Positions 1 to 12,529 of a stretch of 64,000 nucleotides of DNA are shown piece after piece (positions within the stretch are counted from its first letter, which is position 1; every line of letters starts with the position of its first letter). The DNA comes from Gymnopus androsaceus JB14 (taxonomy: Eukaryota > Basidiomycota > Agaricomycetes > Agaricales > Omphalotaceae), in the NCBI GenBank assembly GCA_009733575.1, contig ML769481.1, positions 124,001 to 188,000 of the forward strand, given 5' to 3'. The position numbers and the translations under genes are program-made. The notes under the pieces were generated by a model that saw only the letters and a list, made by a program, of their open reading frames with translations, did not search any database and was not told where the DNA came from.

Positions 1-891
1 ATGTGAGTTGGCCCAAATCCATGTAAGACCCAAGATCTGTTAGGGTATCGGCATTGGCAAAATCCATCCTGAGTGACTTGATAGCCTTCCGCCTAGGTGC
101 TTCAACCGCAAATTTTTGTGCCTCGCGGGCTCGCTTCTGGATCTCCGCCGCAGTAAACGCATAGTAGACACAACCACCCTGAAAACGCGACGTTCGGGAT
201 ATATCCTCCAGATTAGGTGCCAGCTTCGCAATACGATCAAAGGCTTCATTGCGAAAGTCCACATCGGGACCACCAGTGATGAAGTGCCCATGCAGTGAAC
301 GAAGACAAGGAGAGTTAGCCAAAGCTTCCTCTGCTGGATCAACAACAGGGTTGCTCGTGGAACTTCGCCTCCAATTGCGGATGTGTAGATGTGCAGAGGG
401 ATGATGTTCGTGGAGAGCATCTAACAGGGTGATTGGCATCTGCTCGGGATAGTCGAAAGTGAACGATGCAAGGCGCGAGATTTTACTGAGCAGTTGAACC
501 ACACAGCTCCATTGACTTCTATCCTCTGCCGCGGACGCAGAGATAGCTGTATCATCATAATAGCGAGATTGGTCCACCCGCGATAGTGATGTTGTCGGAT
601 GAAAGAAAGTATGACCGAACTTTCCTTCAGCCAGGTTTCAATTCGAGCAGTCGCTGTCCCTGATTAGAACAGTAGAGCACACACGAGCGATGTAAAACCG
701 GTAAAGTGATATCATGGAATGCTCGGTTCACAGTCAGCAGAGAGAATAGCGAGTTCCTGGAGGTATCGTGCAGCTGTGGATTTCGTTTGTAAATTCATGA
801 TCACACAAATTGAGATACATATGGCACGCACGAGTAACAGGATCCAGGAGAGAACATCTCGGTTGAGCTTGCTCAGTGTTAGATTTTGCAT
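1..891 (-). CDS. F-box domain protein, 3' end outside the window
   Basis: The reverse strand starts at ATG 891 with MQNLTLSKLNRDVLSWILLL. A GT-AG intron (831 to 774, 58 nt) then joins it in phase to an exon reading NSLFSLLTVNRAFHDITLPV, a good F-box helix-turn pattern. Further downstream, in another frame, comes the body of an agaricomycete F-box protein, including LLDALHEHHPSAHLHIRNW and GGPDVDFRNEAFDRIA. The link between the F-box exon and the body (about 600-660) needs either an intron I could not place or a one-base correction. F-box proteins usually recruit substrates to SCF ubiquitin ligases; no substrate is suggested here. The reading frame is open at base 1, so the C-terminus lies outside the window. 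Confidence 0.55.
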
Positions 892-1048
892 TGCGTGAGG
901 GGCATGAAATGATATGCACCAATGACTTCGGTTTTATATCTGGTCGCCAAAGATGCTGTGTATGGATGATACAGCTTGAGGGTTTACATTTAAAGTACAT
1001 ATGGAACCGCACCGTGTAATTATTATCATAGACAACAGAATAGCTAGA

Positions 1049-4000
1049 TCATTGCAACACATCCGCAACCATCTCCAAGATTTCTCTGATACTCTTCGCA
1101 TTGTTTTTCAGATCTTTAGCGATGGCCTGCCATACAAGTCCATGATGTGGCTCGGCAGCTACACATTTAACTCTCACTTCCTCGCGATGCTCCTAGAGTG
1201 AGTCAAAGTGTGTAAGTAAGCAAGTGTTTTTACAATGAGATCAGTGGATCCATACCTCGGTACCATGTTGACGTTCAAATTTCAACCACCATCCCCACAG
1301 ATCACCAATATCCGCACCAGTGTCCACAGAATCATCAGGTCGAGGCGGGACAGCTCTCTGGAACCACTGTCTTGCCTTTTCGATCTTCCGCTCAGCCCAA
1401 AACAGTCGAGCAACGGTACAGATAATCAGTGGATTATCATTGCTCTTCTTCAACGCGTCGAGCGCGCGCGTTTTTCGCTGAGGACGGGGTTCCAGCCAGA
1501 TGGACATTGTCCACAAGAGGCCAGAAGTCGGGCAATCTTGCAAAGCACGTGCAAGCATGGCTTTAGCCTGTGCGGCACCGCCAGAACGTTCTTCGACGCC
1601 TACAGCTTCGGCCCAGATCAGTTCATTGGAAGGATTCACTTGGCGGGCTTTTTCGAGCAAAGCACGAGCTTTTATGCTCTTCCCATCGGCTTCCTCGAGA
1701 CGACTAGCAAGGATCCACAAGGTAGGTTCCTTAGGACACGTACGGAAACCCAAGGCGAATGAGGCCCGAGCTGCGGGGAAGTCATTCTGAGACTGATATA
1801 TCTGTCCTTGGATCATGTAGAATTTCGCAAACTTGGGGAACTTTTTGAGAGCGGTAGCGATCGTCTCCAGTGCAGCGTCAAGCTGTCCCTGTTGACGTTC
1901 AAAGGTGGCGGATTTCATCCAGATCTGTAAGGATAGAATAAGTACATCAATGAGGAGGGAAGGGAAAAGAGATCAAGTACCCGTTCAGTGTCAGCTGTGA
2001 TCCTTGCTCGAATCAACAACTCTCTTGCAACATCTAGATGTCCATTTTCTGCCTCCAACTTCACAGCAGCCAGCCAAATCTTCTCACTCTCCTTGTTGGC
2101 ATCGAAAGCTGTGGCAAGGATGTCTCGCGCACCTTGCACATTGCCGGCCATCCATCTTTCTTTAGCTGCCATGAGCCACAGCACTTCCGCCTGAGGACAG
2201 TGTTTAACGGCTTCAGTAAGAATAACGTCCAAGCTCTCGCCTGTTCCATGAGCCTTCTCCAGGCCAGCTGCACGTATCCAAAGGTTTTTCTTGTCGGGGA
2301 ACACCTTCAAAGCGTACGCCAACACCGACCGCGCCGTCCCAACCATGTTCCTACTCAATGCGCCTTCCGCATCGTCTATCCATGTATCCAAGCGGTCTTC
2401 CTCTTCCACGTCCATCGCAAATTGTCGCTTTCACGATAGCTTCAGAAGTGAGGACGCTCCCTTGCGTTTCGCACTTTTCTGCCTCCTTCAACCATTGCTC
2501 TCTAGTCAACAACACACCGTGCCTCCGTAGTTCACGAACTCCGCCTTCAATCGTCTTGTCTACGAAATCCAGCGCCTTCTTCTTTTCAGCTTCAGACTTT
2601 TCAGGACCCATCATCGTAGCTTCTTGCTCCAAAAGTCGACCGGCCGCTATCCAGATCTCGTGCGAAGTAGGGATGGCTTTACGCGCTTTGTTCAGCACGG
2701 CTTTGGCCTTGTCGAGGGTTTCCAATTGAGCAAGGGCAAGCCATAGTTCGACGGACTGTGGGATGACTTCTACAGCACGGGATAGGAGGACTCGGGCATC
2801 AGAGGCAGAAGTCTCGAGGTTGACTGTCTCCTTCCAAAGCCGAACCGAATTAGGAATGTGTTCGAGAGCTATAAAATCATGGTCAAGGCATGAAGCTATC
2901 TGTGAACAAAATCCATACCTTTTCGAAGGACTCGACGTTTCGATTTTGAATCGTGCTCGAGATCGGCCGCCGCGAGCCAGATCTTCACACTTTGACCGAC
3001 GTGTTGAACAGCATTGGCGAAAATGACTTTGGCATCTTCGTTGTTCTATCAAGGCAAAATTAACCGCTATTCAAAAGAAAAAGATAATATAGGGACATAC
3101 ATGTAACCGCGCCGCCTCCAACCAAACGTCTTCATTCTTTGAACATTGTTCGCACCCTTGCTTTATGATCTTCCGCGCTGCTACCATACGACCAGCGTGC
3201 TCTTCCAAACAAGCCGCCGCGATCCATCCAGGTGCGTGCTTCGGATTGGACTTGATAAGAGAGTCGAAGAGCAGGCGAGCTCGTTTGATGTCGCCGATTT
3301 CGGCGTCGGATTTGAGTATGACACTGTTGAGAGAAGTGAGGTATCCTTTGGGATCAACGGAGGTGGAAAGACCGGAAGAGGTTGAAGTACCAGAGACCTA
3401 GAAAAAAAAACATGAATGATCATAACAATGAATATAACGGTTCTCCCTACCTGGTCGAGCTTGAGTGACAGGATCTTGTTTTGAGCTTTGCCTATCTGAG
3501 TAAAGTCTGTGGGTCCTGATTCAGCAGGTGTTACCAGTCCTCCCATCTGCCAAAAAAAAAAATTGGTATCGGCATTCTAAAGAAAAAAAGAATTCACGCA
3601 CCTGCTGCTGCATGGGATCCAATGCGTTCTCATAAGTCTCCTCTCGAGCGGTCCCCGACCAGAATACTGTCAGAGACGGCATAGGACCTGTCATACTTTG
3701 GACGTTTCTTCTTTGTCAAATTCCCAACCTCTGGTATATTCTCCCACTCCTCATCAGTAACAGCCGATAGTCCTCTCTTTAAATCAGCAAACTGCTGCTG
3801 GATTTTCGGTCGTTCGGCACGATGTTTGGCTAGTTGTTCTTGTTCTTGGGCCTCCCTGGGTGCGAAAACCAATGAAAGAAATGTCGGAAGAAAGGTACAT
3901 CAACTAACCAGGAAGAAGCACACACCTGCGTGCCCTGCGTCGCCCATCCATAGCTGCATCTACTGACTCGTAGATTTTATCAGCTTCTTCATCGTCTTGC

Positions 4001-4347
4001 TCGTAGGCAGTTCCAGCGAAAAGACCATATTCATTGTCAGGGTCTTGAAATTGTTCCGGGTCGACCTCGGCTTCTTCTCCTCGTTTGGCTTGTGCTCACT
4101 GAATGAAATATATAGATGAGAGCAGGGAATAAAGCGAATATTGTGTACGCACGCAATAACTTCTGCGGAGGGACCTTCACGAGCTGGACCAATATCTGAA
4201 CGGGTAGTGAAACCAGAAGCCCTGAAAAACTATGAGATTTGTTAGCAAAATTGAGAGGTTTACTCACCCACGACCAAGACCAGCAACATAGGAAGCAGGT
4301 GCTGGCATTGACAGAAATGCCAGCTTATTTGGTTTATTTGAAGCCAT
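1049..4347 (-). CDS. PRP6: Pre-mRNA splicing factor PRP6 (U5/tri-snRNP HAT-repeat protein)
   Basis: The start at 4347 gives MASNKPNKLAFLSMPAPASY, followed by VAGLGRG and, after an intron, GFTTRSDIGPAR: the PRP1/PRP6 N-terminal signature. The rest is a long series of HAT/TPR-like repeats (for example VWLEAARLH, IWIAAGRLLEQEA, VLWLMAAKERW, LWTMSIWLEPRPQR). The last exon (1192-1049) encodes VKCVAAEPHHGLVWQAIAKD and ends in TGA; it is spliced in phase to RQHGTE over intron 1255-1193. PRP6 bridges U5 and U4/U6 in the tri-snRNP. Two single-base corrections are needed to keep the conserved frame: near 2425-2430 (VKATI to AMDVEEED) and near 3650 (SDSILVG to AREETYENALD). The gene is divergent from KRE33. 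Confidence 0.93.
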
Positions 4348-4424
4348 ATTCGAAAGTGATGGTGGTTTGAGTCAAAGCTGGGAAGAAGATTAGCGCCCAT
4401 CACTTTAATTTTTTCTCTTCCTCC
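4348..4424. promoter_or_regulatory. Shared divergent promoter of PRP6 and KRE33
   Basis: Only 77 bp separate the PRP6 start (reverse) from the KRE33 start (forward), so both genes probably share a bidirectional promoter. No TATA box is obvious. Both products act on RNA (spliceosome; rRNA/tRNA modification), so coordinated expression is plausible but is an inference from spacing alone. Confidence 0.5.
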
Positions 4425-7400
4425 ATGCGCAAACAGCTTGATCCTCGAATAGCCATCCTTGTCAATAATAATGTCACCAAAAATCACCGGTCTTTTCATT
4501 GTGCTTGTAGGAGACAGAGGTCGAGATCAGATCGTCAACTTGCATTTTTTGCTCTCTCAGGCAAGAGTGAGTGCTCGACCTTCCGTTCTATGGTGCTACA
4601 AGAAAGAATTGGGCTTCACAACGTGTGTATTTTCTGTTGCAAAATCTAACCTTGATCCTAAACCTTCTGTTAGACACCGTAAAAAAAGGGAGGCCAAAAT
4701 AAAACGCGACGTCAAACGCGGAATCCGCGAACCCAATGACCAAAATCCCTTTGAAATCTTTGTCACTGTCACCGACATTCGCTACAGCTACTACAAGGAG
4801 TCTCATAAAATTCTCGGTCATACATATGGCATGCTTATTCTGCAGGACTTTGAGGCCCTCACTCCGAATCTTCTTGCCCGGACAATTGAGACGGTAGAAG
4901 GTGGAGGACTTGTCGTTTTGCTCTTAAGAAGCATGAACAGCTTAAGACAACTGTATACCATGGGAATGGATGTTCATGCTCGGTATAGGACAGAATCCAG
5001 TGGAGAGGTAAAACCGAGATTCAATGAACGATTCATTCTCTCTCTGGCGGCATGTCCGGACTGTCTATTCCTCGATGACGAGTTGAATGTGCTTCCGATA
5101 TCCAAAGGAAAAGATATAGAACCATTACCGGAGCAGAGCGGGAAGGGAACATCCAAAAGTCAAGAGGACGCGGAACTGAAGGAGCTGAAAAGCTCATTAG
5201 ATGGAACCGTCCCTGCTGGCCCATTGGTCGCGTTAGCAAAAACTACAGACCAAGCTCGAGCATTACTCACTTTCGTCAACTCCCTTATCACCTCTTCAGA
5301 CCCATCGTCATCATCCAACCCATCCTCTTCCCTCTCTTCCGCCCTAAACACCACAACAACTCTTCTCGCTGCTCGAGGTCGAGGAAAGTCCTCCGCCCTT
5401 GGTCTTGCTCTATCTGCTGCAGTTCATGCAGGATACGCCAACATTTTCCTCACCTCCCCCGATCCAGATAATCTTCAAACAGCATGGGAATTCCTTTTCA
5501 AGGGTCTCGACGCACTTGGTTGGGAGGAGCATCTGGATTACGATATTCTTCAGGCGGCAAACGATATCTCTTCTTTGGGCAATGGAGCAGATGAAGCCAC
5601 CGAACATGGTCCTTCTGCAGGTAAAGGGGATCGGAGGAAAGAAACCTATCGTTCGGGTGAACATCTTCCGCAACCCCACGCATCGGCAAACTATCCAGTA
5701 TATCGATCCTCGAGACGCTCATGTCCTGGGACAGGCGGAGCTTCTTGTCATCGATGAAGCTGCTGCTATCCCCCTTCCTGTTGTGCGCAACCTTTTGGGC
5801 CCAGCGATGGCAAAGGGTAGTGCTTCGGCCGGAGGATACGCCGTCTGGCTAGCTAGTACCGTCAACGGTTACGAAGGTACTGGGAGGAGTTTGAGCTTGA
5901 AGTTGATTCAACAATTGAGAGAGAATTCGAGCTCCCGCGCACCGGTGAAAGGGGACAGCGAAAAAAACAAGGCATCCAGTGGTGGCGGAAGTCGAACGTT
6001 GAACGAAGTAAAGCTGTCGACTCCCATACGATATGCTCCTGGGGATGAAGTAGAAAAATGGCTGAATACTCTGTTATGTCTGGACGTTTCTTCTTCTCCA
6101 TCCGGTAAGTGCTTTCTTTTGCAAGTAATTAGATGTTTTCTAACATTTGTTGCAGCACCTTCACCCTTCTCAACACTCCTCACCCATCCCTATGCACTCT
6201 CTATCACATCAACCGTGACACACTCTTCTCTTTCCACCCTGCTTCGGAAGCCTTCCTTCAACGCATCATGTCACTTTACGTGGCTAGTCACTACAAGAAC
6301 CAGCCAAACGACTTGCAGCTCATGAGTGATGCCCCAGGGCATGAACTGTTCATCCTCCTTCCTCCACTCAACACAGAAAACAAGGATGATGGGGAGGCAG
6401 ATGTTCTCCCTCACCCACTTGCCGTGATCCAAGTCGCTTTCGAAGGTCGTATTTCACGAGACTCCATTCTTTCGTCTCTGACAAGAGGACTGCGCGCTGG
6501 TGGCGACCTTATACCGTGGCTTATAACACAACAGTATCAAGAGACAAAGTTTGCTGAATTGAGTGGGGCGAGGGTGGTTCGAGTTGCTGTTGGTGAGGGT
6601 GTTGGTGGCGTGAGTTTTATTCTTTGAGGATGCTTTTCATCTCTGATCTTTATGCAGATGGGCTATGGAAGCCGTGCAATCAACTGTCTCAATGCGTATT
6701 ATAGCGGGGAACACTTCAATCTGGACGAACCCCAAGCTGAGAACGATACAGAAGAAGATAATCGCAATCGTGGCCACGAGAAAACGAGTGAAGGTGTAGG
6801 TGTAGCGCTACATTCTATTTTGGTCGCTCGTTAATCGCGATCTTGCACACAGAAAACATCGATGTTACACACCGAACGGATTGATGTTCGCGCACCGAGC
6901 GCGATGCCTCCCCTCCTACAACGTCTATCGGAGAGACGCCCAGAGAAGCTAGATTATCTAGGTGTCTCTTATGGCCTGACCGGTTCTCTACTAAGGTTTG
7001 TTATCTTTCCTAACTGTTCGAGGGTCAAATCTTACGCCGCGTAGATTCTGGAAACGCCTCTCCTTCACACCACTATACATCCGTCATACACCGAGTGATC
7101 TTACGGGCGAGCACACATGCGTTATGGTTCGTGGATTGAACAGCTCAACAGACGCCGAAATGGAATGGCTAGGCGAGTTTGCAGTGGGTAAGTATTGTCT
7201 GTCCGTCTGTCTATCCTCATTGAGCTAACACCTAACATTGCACAGACTTCCGAACTCGATTCTTGACCCTCCTGTCGTTTCCTAAATTCCGCGATTTCGG
7301 AAGCGTGCTGGGACTCAGTGTACTTGAAGCCATAAACAACAACTCTAGCGTGAAAGCTGTTGATGTTCGAGAATCACAGGGAGGAGTTAAGAGTACGGAG

Positions 7401-8358
7401 GCTTTTTTGTCAACTATGAATCCATTTAATGCTTTTGTTTAGCTTTGACACCAGCACTCCTGCCCTCGATGCTAACTCCGTTCGACCTCAAGCGTCTAGA
7501 GTCATACGGGAACAACCAACTCGACTACCACGTCATCTTGGACTTACTACCTCTTGTCGCGACCCTATTCTTCCAACGCAGATTAAACCAGCCCAAAACC
7601 GACGAAGCGTCAGGCGAGGTCAAGAATCTGAGCTTGAGTGCCGTGCAGAGCGCCATCTTACTTGGCATGGGATTACAGCGTAAAACCGTCGAAGAAATTG
7701 AGGTACGTGCTTCCTAGTCACTTTCTAGCTGTCCCCACTGACTTGTCCTTGGATAGGCCGAATTATCTCTTCCCGTCTCCCAGATTCTCGCGATGCTCGT
7801 CAAACTCATACTCAAGATCACCAGACGGCTGGTAGATGTTCAAAAAGAGGGTATAACGCAAAGTATGCCTGATCGTCCAGTAGGAGCAGTCTCTCTGCCA
7901 ATAAACGACACCACTACCACTGCCGGTGCGTGGAAGAATGTCACTGCTACCGTCGAAGCGGAGCTGGAAGCAGCTGGCGAAGAGGAGAAAGAAGCCATGA
8001 AGAAAAGAGAGCGACAAAGAGAAATGATCAATTCATTAGATTTAAGAAAGTGAGTAAAACTGATATGCGAATGCTGTTAGTACTCCTGTTGCTGCTATTG
8101 CTTTTTTCTCCTTCGGTGATTGGTTGCTAATGGAACGTTACTTTTAGATACGCTATAGATGAGTCTGCAATGGACTGGTCGACTGCCGAGTCGCAAGTAA
8201 CCAAAATCGCTGGGTCTGGTGGTATCAAGTCCGTCATCAGCGTCAAAAGCTCGGGCACAAATCCGAGCAAAAGGAAAGCCTCTGATGAGGCTGGAGATGG
8301 TGGCGGCGGAGGAGGCGCAAAGAAGCCAACACGGAGGGGCAAGAAGGTGAAAAGATGA
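4425..8358 (+). CDS. KRE33: RNA cytidine acetyltransferase Kre33/NAT10
   Basis: This family makes N4-acetylcytidine in 18S rRNA and tRNA and acts in small-subunit assembly in the nucleolus. In order: MRKQLDPRIAILV start, VGDRGRDQIVNLHFLLSQAR, WCYKKELGFTT, DFEALTPNLLARTIETVEGG, Walker A-like LLAARGRGKSSALGLAL, VIDEAAAIPLPVV, STVNGYEGTGRSLSLKLIQQ, GNAT-domain segments VVRVAV and MGYGSRAINCLNAYYSG, then LDYLGVSYGLTGSLLR and a Lys/Arg-rich tail. About eight short introns can be placed by phase, for example 6612-6651 and the one before GCT TTG ACA near 7442. The frame must be shifted at about 4494 (TTTT), 5638 (AAA) and around the intron at 6104-6156. Since this gene is essential in fungi, those shifts are probably sequence errors. 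Confidence 0.93.
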
Positions 8359-8399
8359 TTGAAATGTACGGTCTGAGCTGTACTTAGTAGCTATAGCCA

Positions 8400-9500
8400 A
8401 CATTTTGTCATGCTCTGCTTATATCTCCATAGCAAATAACCGCTCCTTACCCGACCACAGCAACCGCTTTCTCGCTGCAACCAATTCGCTCGTGGATGGC
8501 ATGTTCACAATGGTCAGATAAAGGATGTCCTGTATCAGTTAGCAATATACGGAACCTCATACCTTGCTGATCTTCTGCTCTCCATGTTCAGTTTCGTCCA
8601 TTTTCTTTCTAATGTCCGCCATATCCTTCTAGTACTTTTCGTCAGTGGCTATCTTCTGGGTCCCGTCTTGGGGCTTATTGTCCCGATATAGGTTTTCAAT
8701 CTCTCGGTCGCGCTCCAACCGAGCCTTATCCAGCTCTTCTTGCATTTTCTTGTTGTTCGGGGCAGAGCCATTACAGTAGGGCCAGCTTGTCGGTGCATTG
8801 ACGAGAGCACGTCACCTCTATTTTCAGTAGCTTAAGGGGTGAGTTATATAGACTAAACACGACTGATAGGGTGTTAGGACAAACTCACATCACCACTCAT
8901 ATAATTGGCCTGCGCTTTGCGGTCGAGATAAGTGTTCAAGCGACCAAAACTCTGGTTGACTTTGGAACCCATTGACCGCTTATTCCCTGTCTCCTGTTCG
9001 TCACCGGGCCCTTCGTCAATAAAGACAAGTGGAGCCACCAAAGCTGCAAGCTTGACGACACCCGCCGCCGGTGATGCCTGAATGGCGTTGCTGCACGTCC
9101 GAATGAGTCAAGAAAGCTAGACTGGTCGATGCCAAATTATTGCAAGCTCGGTGCATAAGCCGACACAAATCCTTGCTCTTTGTTTCCCGGTATACCCTGG
9201 GGAATCACAATGGGGTATGGTAATCCAGAGGGGGTGCTGTAGGCGAGTAGACAGGAGGGTGAGGAGATTGATAGTCTTGCTGTCCACTGTTATATCGACC
9301 CGAGGACTTATTGTAGATGGTGTCTGGTCAGTCGGAGCCGTGGAAGGAACGTTTATGACACGATAGCTCCTAATCTCGACTCGACCGGTCAGCTCACCGC
9401 AGGACGCTGTGCAGAGGGAGGCTACGCGTGTGAAGGTATTGCTCGGTAAGTCGGAAAATTGGATAGACGTATCGGATTGTTGACAATAGCCTCTGCTCAA
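8400..9500 (-). pseudogene. Decayed gene of an unnamed agaricomycete protein family
   Basis: On the reverse strand, scattered frames read IPQGIPGNKEQGFVSAYAPS, then a stop, FGIDQSSFLDSFGRA, a frame change, ASPAAGVVKLAALVAPLVF, and NQSFGRLNTYLDRKAQANYM. After an intron-like gap come NAPTSWPYCNGSAPNNKKMQ and a charged segment ending in a stop (KY*KDMADIRKK). This resembles a widespread fungal family of unknown function with a YAP...GID...FL motif and a hydrophobic centre, but I cannot name it. At least two stops and one frameshift break it, more than single-base read errors would readily explain. No intact start is visible. Confidence 0.45.
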
Positions 9501-10124
9501 GAATTTTGGAGTCTAGATAGCTCCATACCCGCTAACAGGAAACATAGGGGTGGCAGGTGAAGGTTTCATGAATGCTTTGGATTTAAATGTGAGCTATAGT
9601 TGCTGATTCTAAATTTGTTGACTGACCGTTTCGTTGCATAATGTCGCTTTTTGACAGCAAGGAGAGAACCCAGGATGACTTTATCCAGCTTGGGGGAGAG
9701 AATAGCTGGAAATTGGAAAGTGTCAAGCCAGGAATGATATTTACATTTCCCTGACTTATATGTAGGTCGCGCATAGAAGATGGAATTATTGCTTGCCATC
9801 ATAGGCGCGTGATCGTGTGGAGTGGCGACTCCTCTTATCCTCTTCCCAATTACTATTAGTCTACTAGTACCCCGACTGTCCATACTTATGTCAAGACTCA
9901 AGTTGTGTCTCTTTCCGGGCTCTTCAGCTCTGAATTGTCGCTTATGATCGTTGGGTCTGATGACCTTGGCCACATATGGTGCTCTCATTCACAAGCCTCC
10001 ACCATTGAACTGAGCTCAGCTTCAAGTTCTTCCTCTCGTATACTGTAGCTATCACCTGATGACGAACTCCACTTTGTGTTTCTCTTCTTAAATAAGAGAT
10101 GAAAGCAAATTTCGAAGGACAACA
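9501..10124. other. Intergenic region upstream of the GH78 gene
   Basis: I see no supported gene. The open stretches here lack codon pattern, family motifs or plausible splice structure. The last 100 bases probably contain the promoter and 5' leader of the glycosidase gene at 10125. Confidence 0.4.
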
Positions 10125-12477
10125 ATGACGATAATCATTCCTCTCATAGCAGTCCTCCTTTCGCTGCTCCAGCGACATCCAGAGCTCCCACAGGTCCCTG
10201 GGATGCTTTCAATTTTGCGCCATCCAATAGACTTTTGCTGCTCAATCTGTTCGTTCTATTGTAGGTCAAGTGGACGGGGCAGAGAATCTTATTGGAAACG
10301 CAACAACGACCGATGGTGCCACTTTCACAGGAAACGGGTCGTACGTTGTCCTAGACTTTGGGAAAGAGGTACATCTGCAATGACTAGTATATATTGCACA
10401 ATACTAATCTATCTTCAAGGTCGGAGGAAGGCTCTCTTTCGAGATCGCCTCTACCACCTCCGCGTCCACTATTTCCCTCTCTTTCACAGAATCACCAATG
10501 TTCATCTCTCCTACGGAATCAGACGACTCTTGTCAAGTTTCCCCTTTCAACAACCACGATGGCGTTCTCTCTATTCCTACACGTCTCGCCGCCAATGAAA
10601 CGTACATTCAAACTGTCGGAGACCAACGAGGAGGATTCCGTTTCCTCACTATCGCGTCTAACGGAGACGTACCTGTAACAATTTCGAATCTCACTTTGAA
10701 TGCGACGTTTATGCCTCAGATGGACGATCTGACTGCTTATACGGGATACTTTTATGCAAAGGATACTACTGGGTTTCATGATCCGGATTTCTTGACCAAA
10801 TTGTGGTATGGGGGAGCTTATACTGTTCAGATGTGTACTTTGGACGTGAATGAGGCTAGGCAACAGCCGTGTCCTGTGCCTACGGGTATGTTTGAGTCAA
10901 ATACCGTTGTCAGCTTCTGTTCATGAATAATTTAACACAGGATGGGCCAATAACGCCAGTGGTGGACCAGTTGAAGGGACCATCCTATCCGATGCTGCTA
11001 AACGAGATAGGCAAGTTGTTTACTCGACTTTCGAATACAGTTGATATTGAACCTGCTCTATTAGAACTGTATGGCCCGGTGATTTGGGTATATCTACCCA
11101 CACCGAGCTAGTCTCCACCTTTGACCTCGAATCTACCAAAAATGCCCTCTTGGTCATGTTCTCAACCCAAGACCCTGCCACCGGCGCTCTCCAATACTCA
11201 GGTCCCCCCATCAACGCTGTCGGTAGCGACACTTACATCTGTTGGTCATTAATCGGTGTATATAATTATTATCGCTACACAGGAGACTTGGACTTTGTTG
11301 AACAAGTATGGCCGAATTACACGTATGCGTTGGCGTTTTTGCAAAGTCAGGTCGATGATACGGGGTTGATAAATGTGCCCGGGTCGTTCTCGAATGATTG
11401 GGGTAGGACTGGTGGGGAGGGACATAATTCGGCAGCTAATGCGTTGTTGTATGAGGTGCGCGATGCTTTCGAATTTGAATTTTTTTTTTAGGCTAGCTAA
11501 CACAAGTTGACTATCAAGAGTCTAATCACTGCTGCTGAGCTAGTGACGCTCATGGGCAACACCAGCCTTGCGGAAGCCTATGCTGCCAATGCATCATCTA
11601 TCAAGGCGGCTTTCAACGAACTGTTGTGGGATGAAGAAGCGGGTTTATATAGGGATAACGACGAGACAACTCTGCACCCTCAGGATGGGAACGCCTTCTC
11701 AGTGCTCTTCAACCTCACACAAAACTCGAGTCAAATCCAATCCATTAGTGAAGGATTGACCCAGTTTTGGACGGATATTGGACCGCTCAGTCCTGAGCTC
11801 AATGATACGATTACACCGTTTATTAGTGGATTTGAGGTACGTTTCTGTAGTTGATCAAGCACGTACATCTCTCACTACTTGTTAGCTTCAAGCACATTTC
11901 ATCGCGGGGCAAGGAGAACGCGCACTTGATTTGATTCATCGCGAGTGGGGATACATACCTCTATACAAATCTCTCCGTTCAGTCGACGATGCTCGAAGGT
12001 TTTACAGCGAATGGTTCTTTGGGGTAAGCATGAACGCTCGTACCTATTCTGACACTCTCACCCATATGTGTCAAAACAGATATCGCTCTGCGGACGGAGC
12101 TGACTTTGACTTTTCATATACTAGCAACGCGCATGGATGGGCTACTGGACCCACTTCTGCTCTGATCTTTTACGTGGTAGGTTTATCGCTGACCTCGCCC
12201 CAAGGCGCAACTTGGTCAGTCGCACCGATGCTGAGTGGTTTGACTGCTAGCCGAAGGTGGTTTCGAGACAGCGATGGGGTGGTTCGGCGCGAATTGGACG
12301 TTGACGGACAGTAATACTACGTTTACGTTGATGATTGATACTCCGAGTGGAACGAATGGAACGGTTACTCTTCCTGCGGCAGGTGAGGTTGAGGTTGATG
12401 GAACGGAAGTGAGTGGATGGGACAGAGCTGAGTCTCATTGGAGGGTCGCATATCATCGTCTTGCAAATGTAAACTAG
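10125..12477 (+). CDS. Secreted GH78-like alpha-L-rhamnosidase (six-hairpin glycosidase)
   Basis: The start MTIIIPLIAVLLS is a secretion signal, followed by APTGPWDAFNFAPSNR, GNGSYVVLDFGKE, TISLSFTESPMFISPTESDD and QRGGFRFLTI. Next come AAKRDRTVWPGDLGIS, SGPPINAVGSDTYICWSLIG, DWGRTGGEGHNSAANALLYE, LYRDND and PQDGN, TSNAHGWATGPTSALIFYVV and a beta-rich C-terminus. This is the six-hairpin (alpha/alpha)6 family grouped with fungal rhamnosidases; the Asp/Glu pair in WPGD and GGEGHN is where catalytic acids are expected. Intron 11011-11064 uses a GC-AG pair. Frames must be shifted near 10158, 10230, 11956 and 12250. Probable role: trimming rhamnose from plant cell-wall or glycoside substrates outside the cell. 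Confidence 0.82.
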
Positions 12478-12529
12478 GTAAAAGTCGTGCAATTCCATTT
12501 ATTTGAAGGGGTACAAATCCGATCTAAGA

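Noticed and set aside
4425..5760. Programmed ribosomal frameshifting in KRE33 or PRP6
   Set aside because: No slippery heptamer with downstream structure is evident, sites differ between genes, and the pattern (extra base in short runs) fits sequence error better.
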